Shown here: positions 10,931 through 25,679 of the stretch, piece after piece
Layout: each line of letters starts with the position of its first letter
How positions within the stretch are numbered: the first letter of the stretch is position 1
Assembly (NCBI GenBank): GCA_022606135.1
Contig: JABYQN010000001.1
Coordinates: 1,984,001-2,048,000, forward strand
Length of the DNA stretch: 64,000 bases
Source: Fomes fomentarius
Lineage: Eukaryota; Basidiomycota; Agaricomycetes; Polyporales; Polyporaceae
Direction: 5' to 3'
Position numbers and translations under genes: made by a program
Notes under the pieces: generated by a model
The model's database searches: none
What the model saw: only the letters and a program-made list of their open reading frames with translations
What the model was told of the DNA's origin: nothing

Positions 10931-12452
10931 ATGTCAAATGTCTCAACCCCTACGGAGCTGGACTTTTGGGAGTTCGTCAGTTGCGGGGTCTGTCATCTTG
11001 AATTCGTAAAGGATAACGGCGGCGTGTCTTCTGTACCCTTCTGGCTCACCGAGTGCGGTCATGTAGTCTGCAACTCGCACATCAGTGAGTAGTCAGGTAT
11101 CAATCAAGTATTCCATGTTCAAGCAGCCGTGGCGAATGAAGATCCGGATCAGAGTTGTGCAGAATGCGGGAGTCAGGGCATCCAATTGATTCCTTTAGCG
11201 AGAGAGGTGAGGGTTTTCTATCCATCTCACAAATGACTATGGCTCACAATGCGATAGATGGATCAGCCCATGTCGAACTGGTTTACGTCCGCCCCCCTCG
11301 CTTTCGATGCGGTTGGGTTCGCTCTCAGAGTAATTCATCCCCTTCTGTCGCCTCGCGATGGTCTTGACTGTGACCTAGTTTCAGATGAACGCGATGGCCA
11401 ACCTGCTCCGGTACTTCAAGAGGAAGTACGTGCAATACCGTCCCTTGTATGACCGCCTGAAGGACGAACACGCCGAGACAAAACGGCTCAGGAAGTAATG
11501 CTCACACCTACCCGTCTCTTCGTGTGAATTTCGGTTGACATATGGCGATAGACTGGTTGACGATCTACAACAGGAGAATCAACAACTCAGACAGCAACTT
11601 CACGGTGTTGTTAGGAGAGACGGTTTGAATGAGAACAACAAGCGACGACGCGTAGATGACGATGGGTGAGGTACCCTCGTCAAAGTTATTGCGTACTGAA
11701 TCATTGATAAGACACAGAGAACATCGTACATCAAGCCCACACTCTGCGGCGTCTGCCTCAACACCTATTGGACCTGATCGACTCACTCTCCCTCCTGGGC
11801 GCTATCAAACACATCTCAATGCTCTACAGCCTACGCGCTCATACGATTCGTCCTCGTCTCAGCAGCACCTGGCGTGAGTTTCGCGATACACGGTTCAATC
11901 ACCGCAGTATTCTGAACTATATGCAGGCAATATTCCTACGCACCTCCGCGCAGCGCTCAAGCCCGGGTAATGGCTATCCCTAGTCTGTCACACACACAAG
12001 CAGGTCCAGCTCGTCGCAGGCAGGAGGACGGCGTGATGCAAAACAGTCGTTCAATGCCGCCCCCACCGTTGCCACCAAGCCGAGTACCAGATGCAAGCCT
12101 ACCCGCGCGACCTCCACCGTCGTCAACCCCTCTCCCTCAACGTCAGCGACCATTGTTCATGCCTGCAACACCAATGACGTCGCAGGTGGTGTCCTCGTCT
12201 AGTGGCTCCCAACGCTTTGTTCCGCCAACTCCTGTTCCGGTAACTCCTCGTTCCGTCGCACAGTTCAAGGCTCAGGCTCAGCAGCAACAGCGTTTCCTCC
12301 CGTCAGCTACGCCACGTTTGCCTCCTATAGCCGCTCCCTCTGGCTCTGGCTCTATCTCTCAGACGCCCTCGCGGTCTTTGGCGGTGCCTGTTACTGGAAC
12401 TGGAGGACAACGAACGCCGTTCGTACCTGGTACTGCTGGAAGGCTCTCCTAG
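10931..12452 (+). CDS. Zip3/RNF212-like RING protein, probable meiotic crossover factor
   Basis: Zip3/RNF212/HEI10 proteins are RING E3 ligases for SUMO or ubiquitin that mark crossover sites on meiotic chromosomes. Seven exons: 10931-11084, 11127-11206, 11258-11329, 11379-11494, 11552-11665, 11718-11873 and 11927-12452, giving 405 residues. The N-terminus holds a RING of the family's compact kind: CGVC, then LTECGHVVCNSHI, then CAECG. After it come WFTSAPLAFDAVGFALRFQM and a coiled coil (LLRYFKRKYVQYRPLYDRLK through QQENQQLRQQL), the order seen in human RNF212. The last 200 residues are a Ser/Pro/Arg-rich tail without folds, also typical. The second acceptor is a NAG-NAG pair (11123/11126), so one residue may vary. 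Homology is judged from pattern only; a general coiled-coil RING protein is the alternative. Confidence 0.72.
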
Positions 12453-12965
12453 ATTGTCACATCTGAGTCTGGACACACCTGGGTTCACTATGGTTCTGTA
12501 AAAGAGGACAGTTTAAGTGTTTCGTCTTCTCGATCGCCTGGTATTTCTTGATCTCAGATGTTGTGTTAATTTGTGTGAATGTGTGTTGGTATGTCTTCGG
12601 TGAACAGTCTATGTGCATGTAATAGGCCAGCTTGATATGACACGTCTGCGAGATCTTGCATCCATAGTGTGACGGCCGAGCATCGCTGAAAGTATCAGTC
12701 ATGACCAAGAGCGCAGTATGGGCGCATGGCTGCGGGTACATACATTTCGGTCACGTGCTGCTGCGGAGGGTGACGGCTACGCCAAGCCTGTCAATGGCAG
12801 TGTCGAATCCCTTTTCGGCACACGGTGAAGCTATATCCCGTTCCACCCCACGCAACGCGCAGGTCGCCATTTCTCCCTCTAACCGCTACGACTCTACTAG
12901 TTTTATCTCGGCTGCCGTTCGCTCTTTGTCACGACCGCATTGTAACGATCTAGACCTATCTCAAG
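12453..12965. other. Intergenic region between the Zip3-like and LEA2-like genes
   Basis: Both neighbours run on the plus strand, so this 513-bp stretch is the 3' flank of one and the promoter of the next. I see no gene, RNA or repeat in it. Confidence 0.5.
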
Positions 12966-14216
12966 ATGGCATACCACGACCCCTATGCAGGCGGGCAGTA
13001 TCCGCAGCAATATCAGGATACACCATTCAACCCGTACGAGGTGGAGCAGCAACAAGCTAGTAGAGGGTATGGGCAGCCACAGGGAGCATATGGCGGGTAC
13101 GACAGCGGGTATGGGTATCAGGATCGGTACCAGGACCCGACACAGGATACGACTGGGAGGACGAAGGAGAGGAGTGCATTCGACGAAGATCCTCTCCCAG
13201 CACCGATTGGCGAGAAGTGCGTAACACAAGCCTTGTATTGCATCATGTTCTCATGCTCATGGTCAACTCAGGACTCCTAGTAATGTGAGGCGGTGGCGAA
13301 CAGAGTACCAGGGGAAGATGTGGACGAAGGGCTCCCGGAGCAGGTGTTGCGGCAGGTTCTTTTGCTGCACGATCATGATCTTCCTGCTCTTCTTGATCAG
13401 CATCGTCCTATCGCTGGCCCTGGTGAGTGGTTCGCATTTATAACGGTGGCAGCTTATCGACGGTCTGCGCTTCTAGTGGTTACGCCCGCCCAATATCATC
13501 ATCAGCAAACCCGAACCCGACCTGAGTACCTTTGCCGTCAACGGTAGCAGTATCAGCGTTGCGCTGCCAGTAGATATCAGGTTCGAACACTGCGTTCGTC
13601 CGGCGAGGTGGTACTAACGCTCATGCAGCGTAAACAACCCGAACTACTTCACCATCGATCTGTACACCTTGGATGCTAAGGTATGTCCATTTGCCTCCTC
13701 CCTCGGTTCACTATGGCTCACACCATTCATAGGTCACCTACCCCATCAATAACACCCAGATCGGTTCAGGGCATATGGCGAATATCAAGTTCCAGGACCA
13801 CACACAGACGAACTTCACATTCCCCGTCACCATCTCCTACGACGCTGATTCTGACCCCTCTGGCGCTGTCATCACGGACCTTGCCCGGAAATGCGGTGTA
13901 GATCCTACCGTCGCTGCCACCCAGGTGACAGTCTCAGTTGACATTGAGGTGAGCCACCGGTGCTGCGAGCGGTGTAGGCGTTGCGCTAAATGTACGATGT
14001 GTCGATAGGTCGGCCTGAAGATAATGATGGTCCCGATCAAGTTTTCTGTCAGCCAGTCGGCTAGCTTCGCATGTAACTTGGGTAGTGAGGTGTCGCAGTT
14101 GCAGGTCAGTTCACCGCTCATAGATCCACTGGCGCGTACTCACTAGCAATTCACCGCAGGATCTGTTGAAAGCCCTCGGTATCAATGTCGGGAGCTTAGC
14201 AGGATTGCTGTCTTAG
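12966..14216 (+). CDS. Single-pass membrane protein with LEA2-like extracytoplasmic domain
   Basis: I do not know a proven function. Seven exons: 12966-13216, 13272-13422, 13477-13580, 13629-13680, 13733-13948, 14009-14104 and 14160-14216, summing to 308 residues. The first 90 residues are a Gln/Gly/Tyr-rich soluble tail (repeats such as GYGQPQGAYGGYDSGYGYQ). A Cys/Arg-rich turn (RSRCCGRFFCC) leads into a hydrophobic membrane span, TIMIFLLFLISIVLSLAL. The remaining 170 residues hold NGSSISVALPVDI, NPNYFTIDLYTLDAK and INNTQIGSGHM, the alternating beta pattern of the LEA2/NDR1-HIN1-like fold, with possible N-glycosylation sites (NGS, NNT, NFT). The cysteines beside the membrane span could be acylated. 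This layout (N-in, LEA2 outside) is common in basidiomycete hypothetical proteins. Confidence 0.75.
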
Positions 14217-14503
14217 TCATCGCATTAGTTAGTTTTGTTTGTTTTTATTGCTTGTCATGGACTATTACAGAGCTCGCTCGTTTCACGCACTTCTTCACGC
14301 TATCAATATACTTGTTACAGCTACTGGTCGTCCATGTCTGACAAGCGCATTCAGCCCACCAGATGGGAACATTCTCTGCCTCGGAGGTTGTTCTTCGATA
14401 GGATCGTCGTTTGTACGGTTTGCACAGGATAGGGGCTACAAGTGATGATCGAGGTCGAGGTAAGAATGCAGGTGGTAGCTACTTAGTTGCTGTTCTTCCT
14501 TCC

Positions 14504-16387
14504 TCATCCGCCGGACCCGGAGTACCCAGAAGCTGAACCAGGCCCAGCCTGAACAGCCCGCTCCGCCTCCTTCTCGTCCATATCCATCTCCTTGCTAATC
14601 TCCGTCGCCTTCACATCCAACTGCTCCTGCACCCGTGCCGCATCCACACCAGGTGCGCCGCACTGCGCCAGACACTGCCCGATCATACCGCGCCACTTGA
14701 GGTGCCCATCGACCTCGTCGCACGCGACGTTCTCGACGCCCTGCAGCTCGACGGGGCCGAGGCCCGCGACGCTCCAGTTCATGTCGGACACGCGCGCGAG
14801 GATCGCGAGGATATAGTCGTTCTTCCCGTAGCCGTTCACGAGCCTGCCGGCCACCACGCGCCGGATCGCGGCCCACTGCGCGCGGTCGGCGGGGACGGGG
14901 CTGCCGAAGAGGTAGACGTCTTGGACGAGGCCGAGCGTTTGGGACGGGGGCAGAGAGGCGAGGTGCTGGAGAGCCTCGAAGATGACGAGGGAGCCGAGGG
15001 AGTAGCCGACGAGGGTTATGGGTCGGCTGCCTAGGAGGCGTTCTGCTAGGAGTGTGCCGAGGACTTGTCCGGTCTTGATGGCGAGCAATCTTGCGTTCAT
15101 CCATGGGTTGTCTGTTGAGTTGTTGTTGGTAATGAGGACTAATGCACACGTGGAGGAAACTCAAACTCGCCGATGATCTTTGTGAGCTTAAGCCATACTG
15201 TAGGAGAGATCGCGGCGAAGAGGCTTGCGAGCACGGTTCGTTTGATGATTTGTCCCTTGATGTACTGCATTGCTTGAGCTTTGGCAAGGTCTGCTAGAGC
15301 GTTTGATAGCCTCTCCAAAGCTTCGACTTCCTATGAGGTTGTTGTAATTTGCAGGAGAGCTGTCAGCGTCGTAGAGACGTACCCATTGCAATGCAAACGT
15401 GTCGTCGCCACCGAAAACAGTCCATGGAGCTGTTACGTCGGCGGCGGAATCAAGCCAGCCCGTAACACACAGCCGGACCGCCATCGTCTCTCTTGGCTCA
15501 TGTACGGGCTTAATGGCGAGGTCGCGGATTTCTCGCGTGTATCCTTCGACGATACTCGCAGTCTTCCTCGACCCGTATGCACCGAACAAAGCGCCGCACA
15601 CGACGGAGGAGCTGGCAAGCCCAGTCGCCAGTATCCCTGCCGCCGTCCCGCCCACTCCGAGCCAGCCCAGTACGGCACTGACTCCCGAGCCGATGGCTGG
15701 CGCTGCGAGTCCGCCCGTGACGCCGATGAGTATGCCACCTGCGACGGCACCAGCACCAATCCCAAGCATGCGCATCATCTTGCTCTTCCGCGCGTGCTCC
15801 TCCCTCGCGGCATCGGTCTTTCTCTCTGCTTCCCCGATTGCGCGCTGGGGGTTCTTCAGCGTCGCCGCGATGGCTTCTTCGTCCACGGGGCCGATGTATA
15901 ATAGGAAGGCCCGCGTCCGGCTGGAGTACTCTTTGTCGGAGGTGACGTGTAGGAGGATGATAGCGTTGAAGAGTGGGACGAGCTGCTCCTTTGGAGGAAG
16001 CGGAGGCAGGCCAGCGGTGGATGTGTCGGACAAGGGCTGTAGCTTAGGAGGCTTGCCTGATGAGATTGAAGTCATGAAAGATACGTATCAGTACCAGCGC
16101 GGAGTGCTTGCTTGCATACCTCCACCAGGTTCGCGACAGGCCAGCCAGATGTTCTTCAGAGTTTCCTGGGCCCATGCGTCGATGGCATCTACGAGCTCAT
16201 CTCTGGTCTCTGATGACCCATTGCTATGGGCAGCGTCTGCTTCTGTAGATGCGTATAGCTGTGCGGTATTGCGGAAGCTAGCAAGTTTGCGCGAGAGACG
16301 CTTGAAGATAACAGCACAGTCTTCGTTGGTGAGCTCTTTGGGAGGCGTGACTTTGGTCAGATCGCTGTTGACCGTGCTGCCAACCAT
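14504..16387 (-). CDS. DUF726/TMCO4-family membrane alpha/beta hydrolase
   Basis: The family includes human TMCO4 and yeast Mil1, membrane-anchored proteins with an alpha/beta-hydrolase fold. Four exons read downward: 16387-16120, 16056-15383, 15330-15171 and 15111-14504, giving 569 residues. The middle has the glycine/alanine-rich hydrophobic hairpin typical of DUF726 (GIGAGAVAGGILIGVTGGL, then GLASSSVVCGALFGAYG). The C-terminal part carries the nucleophile elbow ITLVGYSLGSLVIFEALQHL with Ser in GYSLG, and VYLFGSPVPAD. Between exons 3 and 4 the protein reads TKIIDNPWMNARLL if a GC donor at 15170 is used; IDNPW is a recognisable family motif. A GT donor 21 bases further on would also keep frame but would insert seven extra residues. 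The gene converges with the LEA2-like gene and diverges from YME1. Confidence 0.85.
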
Positions 16388-16948
16388 GGTGGGGAGGGTG
16401 AAGTCGTTACGGATAGTGACCGCATGTAGATGCGTTTTATTGCAGAAGACAGGTCGACGTCATAAGGAGTGCAGACAGACTTCTAGCGCCTGGGTCAGGT
16501 CCAACAAGTGAACAAATATTTGCTGAGGTGTATAATGCCAGAGAGCAGCATGACAGTGACCCTAAGCTGTGTCGGAGGTACAGAGCAGTCCGCGTAGACA
16601 TACACAGACACTGGAGATATATCGCGCAGTCGACGTCGACATGATGGGGTTGATTGGACTCGCGATCGTAAGTCGTCGAGTTGGACTACGTATATCGAAG
16701 GGCTCGGATCATAAGTAAGGAGTTTCCGCCGTACTACGAATGATATACAACCGAATGGGGTGAGCAAGCAGAAGTGATTCAATTTGTATATTTGATTCCG
16801 AGATACTAGTATGGGGCAAAGCGCTAAACGGCTTGCGTAATGCACGTGCCGGTGACCCGCGTCTCTTCAAGACTTGCTTTCTGCCACCGTCACCGTCCCC
16901 GGACTCAGAGTAAGGACCTCACGACCTCAAGAGGGCTCGCCATCGGCC
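16388..16948. promoter_or_regulatory. Divergent promoter region of the DUF726 gene and YME1
   Basis: This 561-bp interval lies between two divergent start codons. I see no gene or clear core element in it beyond ordinary mixed sequence. Confidence 0.45.
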
Positions 16949-20687
<3,739 letters not shown>

Positions 20688-23600
20688 CACTGGCAGCACA
20701 CACGTTCCTCGGCTGTCCGTCATCAGTACGTATAGATAGTGGTTTCATTCATGGTCATATACATAAGCTGTCTGCCTACTCTCGCACCGTGGTCTAATCT
20801 TTGTTGTAAATATACGCCTCCCTTCTTGACATCCGCAGCGCCTCCCCATGCGCTTCGAACCCAACCCGCGAGCCAGCCCCCTCAAGACACCGGCGTGGAA
20901 CATGGACTGGAAGCTATTCGTCGCTGCTAACACGGACGAGACATTGTGTGGGATACGCACGACAGTGCGTTCGATGACGGCAGATCGACAGCGCCCAAGG
21001 TTCCTCGCCACCGCGGCCAGTAGCCTGCGGCCTTCTCCAGCGTGCTTCGAGGCGCCGCGAAACTCAGCGAAGGTTCAACGTTCAGAGTTCAGGTCGCGAC
21101 TAGACCGGCGCAGTACCGCGCTTCTTGTCCTCTCTCTCGTCCGCCAAAGCTGAGAACCGTCTCATACCCACCCCGCCGTTCCCCCATCCCCGTGTTCCTG
21201 TGTGGCGGGGTCCGAGCACGCCGCACGTATACGGTGCTCGTGCACTCCGGCCTTCGCAGATTTTCACAGGCCGGGGTTCCTGAGGGCCCCGGTGAGAGCA
21301 GTCGAGCCATCGGAGGCCATATTGAGAGCCGCGTTAATGCAGCCTGTGGGAGCGCAGCGGCTGGCGCCGGGCCGTGCGAGAGTCTGCCGGGCTTCTGCAG
21401 CCTCGAGAGACACAGAGAAAGAGCGCGCGCGCGCGAAAGACGACGAGCGGTTGACTATGTAGCGACTATGTAGACATGTGACTCTTCAGCGCTTCAGCTT
21501 CAGCTTCAGTGGGAGCAGATAGAAGCTCGGAGCGAGCGAGGGGGTCCGCGTGCCCGTGCCCGAATTTGCTTGATGATAGCCAGGACAGCCCGGGTTTGTC
21601 GCCCGGCAGCATAATCATGTTGACGAGGGCGCACGACGGCAACGACAGTGGTATGTCGTCAAATGACATGCCCCGTACGTATACCGTGCTTCGTGGATCG
21701 TGCTGGTGCGACAGCAATGGCCCGGCGCTCCGCACCGCGGACTTCGCGGGTTCTGCGTTCCCCCGGGCGGCGCGTGCGAGCGTGTGTTGATGTGCATATG
21801 GGGGGATGAGGGGGAAGTTGGATCTAGGTTATCCCGGACAAAGTTAGACACGACGGAGGGGCCCCCGTATGCTCGGGGCGATGAGAAAGGCACTGGAGAC
21901 GGGAGACGGGATGGTGGATACGGAAACGGGAAGCATGAAACGGGAGAGGGGAGATAGGAGCGCGGAGAGAGAGAAAGAACAGACGGAGTGTGTGTGTGCG
22001 TGGGCAACTGGGGCCCCCTAAGTACCGCTGTTGCTCGATTGGCCCTGGGGGAATGTGTGTGTGCCTGCTCGATAGAATTCGCCGGCAACTTTCGGCTGCT
22101 GGCCCCGAGTCGCTCCCGACCGCCTTCTCTGTGTACACACGACGCGAAATGTGGCGGCGCGCGTATACAGAATACACGGACGAGGACGGCGGACAGAACA
22201 CAAGCACAAGGACGAAAGGAGCACTTGACTTGCATGCGGAGCACCTGCTGTGCCGATCTGTCAAAGAGCACTTGGACAGGAGTACGTACGAGTGGGTGGT
22301 CTGTGCAGTGGGTCCGCACCCTGAGCCTCGAGGAGCTGGGTGTATCGATGCGGAGATGGGTGCAGATGTCGGCCTCAGAGGCTATTTGCTTATGCGGCGG
22401 CTACACATGGACTGCACGGGTGGAACTGTGGACCGACTTGACAGGTTTGCGATCGAGTGTGGGCCGTGTAAGCCGTCCGGTGGAACTGGAACATGGAGTC
22501 AGCGGAATGGATCGTATACGCACGCATATACACACGTACAAGGTTCGGGTGGCCAATGGATGCGTTTGGGGGTCTCGGGCGGGTGTGTGGACTCAGCTAC
22601 TGCTTACCGCTGCGGGGCATGCGCAAGAAGAACGGGGCGGCTGGCTCGAGAGCGAAGGAATAGGGAACACATATACCAGGGTCCGGCCGAGGCTGGCTGT
22701 CAGATTAGCTGGAACGAAACGGCGATGACATAAATCCTACATACAAGGACGCATCGGATACAAGGATCCTAGGGCAGCTTCGACCGATATGGAAAGCCCG
22801 TTTGACTGTGAACAGAACAGCAAGGGCAAGGCAAGGTGGGCGGGAAGGCTCGTCGCGAGAATGGATGCCTTGTCAGGCACGCCACACGCGCGGCGGGGGC
22901 AATAGCAGCGCAGCTACCGGGGACGCGCAGAACATGAGCGAGAAAAGTTCGTGAGGAACCCAAACTCCGAGCCAGTCGCAGACCAGATAGGAGACAGACT
23001 TTGTGGCACGTGGCTTGGGTTTCTCTCTCCGGAGGGTCGTCCTGCTGACTGACGGGGAGAGCGAGTTCGGGACGGTATTGCGTGGTGGCCAAGATACCGG
23101 GTGGTATGAGAAGTCGCCTTTTGCGAGGTTTCCGGGGAGAGGACTGGACGGAGCGCTCTTGGGCGTTACGACATGAGACCTGAATGGACGGAGAAAGGTA
23201 GGCCCGCTCGTGGGGCTCTGTGCTCGTTCAGCAAGCGAGATGAGTGAGCACGAGGTAAGCCTTTGCCTTGGAGTTGGCGAGCGCGTCTGGATGCTTGAAT
23301 GCGAACGACTTCATTTCTGCAGCTCAGATGCGAGGGGGACGTTCGGTTGGAACATGCATATGCATATATGCGCCTGGGGTCCTGGCGACAAACGCGGATC
23401 CGCGCGCCAGGGGATGCCTATCACAGCGCATCGATGTACCGTTCTCGGGAACAAGGTCTGGAGACTCACCAATCAAGAACATTTTCCCGAGCCGTCGTGG
23501 TTCTTTGTGAATCACAGGAACGTGTGTCCCAAGAGCATGACCATCCGTCGTTCCGTGGAACAATGCGCGAGTACGTTGTTCGCACCGAGGGACGGCCGAG

Positions 23601-25220
23601 AGATGTCGTTGTCGAATTTGCGTATAGAAAGCCGGACTACACGAGATGGGTCTGTGATGACACATAGACTCGGGCAAGGTAGGATGTCGATGTGTCCGGG
23701 CCGACAATTGCTAGAGGGTAGGGAATTGGAGACATAAAGCAGTCGTTTGTCGAGATATTGAGTTTTGGAAGCGTAATGAAGCACAGAGGGGTATGGTGAT
23801 TGGAGAGGACGAGGAGAAATCAGGTCGGAGCCTGGAGGTTGGGTGGCTCGGCGCGGTTAAGGCACGACATAGAGACGACCACGCAATGCGTTGATGATAT
23901 GCATGGAAGTAGTGATGCACGCCGTGAGGAGCGGAAAATTTCCCGGACAGTCAGTCATGAAACGGAGAGGAAGTAGGAAGCGACGGCCGGATCGAGTCTA
24001 GTATGTCGGGTCGTGGTCCAGGGTTAAATTGCAACGTCAATGGGTCGCCAACGATCGACAGCACGAGGCCTGGATGAAAGCGCGCGGGTGCGAGGCGATA
24101 TGTTGCGGTGGTTGCTATAGAGCACCTCGCTTCGTGCACTACCATGTACAACACCATCGAGAGTAGTAGGCTGCGCTTCTTTCTCTGAGGTAGTATCATA
24201 GTATGTGGTCATGGGTTGAAGTGCCGGGTGCCCGGAATAACACTGTGGCTTAGGAGACGAGTGTGTTTGTACATGAGCCTGTGTATGCAAACCATAGGCT
24301 GCGGTGCCCGCCTGCTCTTCGCGGCGGGGCTCGGGCCTCAATGTCATGAGGACAGATGGAGGAGTGGTACCGTGACTGGCCACCGTGCACCGTCCGGTCC
24401 AACTTACGCAACCGGAGCCGAGGTCGAGCGCGGGCCAGCTGGGAGTAGGTGGTAGCATGTTAGCCGCGCTCTTCCTGAACGGTTCTCGAAACTGAACAGA
24501 GCTGAGCGAGGAGGCAGACGGAAACCCGAACGAGGGTTTTTGGCGGGGGAAGTTCCCACCAGAGGGACTGTCTGGGGTCCTGTCGAGTGACAGCCGGAAT
24601 GGTCCGGGGCACCGGAGTGGTGGGCGGGGATGGCTGAATGGGCATCTGACCTTCCATCTGAAGAGGAGAGAGCGGGAGAGAGAAGGATTGTTCTGGCGAA
24701 CGAATGGCTGGGACGCAGAAGCAGGGGTTCATATCGCTCGTCCAGCGCGCCCCTGCACGCGTCCAATCGATATGTCGTCTGCACATGCTCGGCCCCTACG
24801 ACGCCCCCTGCCGCTCTCCCACCAGCCAGCCGTGCCGACAATTTGCGACAAATGGGCTGGCTGTTCCGCGTCTGCTGTCGAAAAGGCTGAGCGAGGGCGA
24901 CAGTGGTCGTGCCCAGACTCGGAACGGTGCGCCGTGTGGTACTCGCGGGGGAGAGGCCTAGGATGAGGGGGAGAGAGGGCTGGCGCGTGGGACTGTATAA
25001 ACCACTCGGTTGGGGGGTGGACCTACATTTGCCCGATCTCCATCGCTTGTGTGCGATCAGGGAGGGGCACATAAACAGAGCGGGCAGGCACTCGCATCTC
25101 TCGCACTGCCAGCCCCGCCCACACCCCGTCTCCTACCTCCGCCGACGCTCCAGGCGCCCGTCGTGAGTTGCCCGCTTTGTCGTCCGCCAGCTCAAACAAG
25201 ATCCAGACGGTGATCGCCAG
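20688..25220. other. 4.5-kb GC-rich stretch without a recognisable gene
   Basis: This is by far the longest gap in the window. Long open frames occur in several frames of both strands at once (for example two overlapping plus-strand frames at 21988-22733), which is what high GC content produces. None shows a known motif, a consistent splice pattern or protein-like composition. Small simple repeats are present: a GC dinucleotide run near 21427, a GCTTCA-type run at 21485-21508 and TGTG runs near 21990 and 22055. The last 250 bp hold a TATAAA and lead into the small Cys-rich gene. It may be a large regulatory region or hold a noncoding RNA; sequence alone does not decide. Confidence 0.5.
24996..25001 (+). 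promoter_or_regulatory. TATA box of the Cys-rich protein gene
   Basis: A TATAAA lies 220 bp upstream of the start codon at 25221, in a GC-rich setting where such a motif stands out. Position and strand fit a core promoter with a leader of roughly 190 nt. No transcription data are available. Confidence 0.45.
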
Positions 25221-25550
25221 ATGTGCCATCGCCAGCTGCGTCTGTGGAAGGCCACACAGTGCGGTCACTTGACCCTTACCGGCCAGACCAACGTCGACTG
25301 CGCTTCCCCCAGCTGCTACAACTCCTCCGCCCACCCCTCTTCCTGCGCTCCACCCGGTACCGTCTGTAGCTGCCGCAGATATTTCACGTCTGTCCTTTCC
25401 TCTCTCCATCTCTCTGCCCCCCGCTCACCCCAAAGCCCACAGCCAGCCGGAACGCATCATCACCCACGAGGTTTGTCTCCCCAGACCTCCCCGCCCCTCT
25501 CCTCTCACTTCCGCTCCCAGGTCGACACAAAGTGCCCTCGCTGCTCATGA
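25221..25550 (+). CDS. Small cysteine-rich protein (74 residues)
   Basis: Three exons (25221-25387, 25443-25470, 25521-25550) give a 74-residue protein with no signal peptide. It begins MCHRQLRLWKATQCGH and ends ERIITHEVDTKCPRCS. Its cysteine/histidine layout (one CGH, DC...C, HPSSC, CSC and a terminal CPRC) suggests zinc binding. I recall similar short proteins with a CGH...DC...C...HP..C...C pattern, annotated as hypothetical, as widespread in Agaricomycetes. The second exon is 28 nt, and only this splicing joins the two halves into one Cys-rich unit, which is why I prefer it over the unspliced 109-residue frame. Function unknown. The gene is convergent with XPD, 129 bp away. Confidence 0.62.
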   Translation: MCHRQLRLWKATQCGHLTLTGQTNVDCASPSCYNSSAHPSSCAPPGTVCSCRRYFTSVLSSLHLSAPRSPQSPQPAGTHHHPRGLSPQTSPPLSSHFRSQVDTKCPRCS

Positions 25551-25679
25551 CCCTCTCTCACGCTGCACACGACCCGCACGATCCCGAACTCCAACTCAAA
25601 CCAGAACCAGTACTCGAAGCTGTATATATCTGTATTATCATCTCCCCCTCGCCCTATGTATACCTATAACATAGACAGT

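Noticed and set aside
21615..22733. Long overlapping open frames on both strands in the 20.7-25.2 kb stretch
   Set aside because: Several frames are open at once, composition is low-complexity and GC-driven, and no motif or splice pattern favours any one.
25221..25550. Unspliced 109-residue reading of the Cys-rich gene
   Set aside because: The middle becomes Ser/Pro/His filler with clear intron ends; splicing yields one regular Cys-rich unit.
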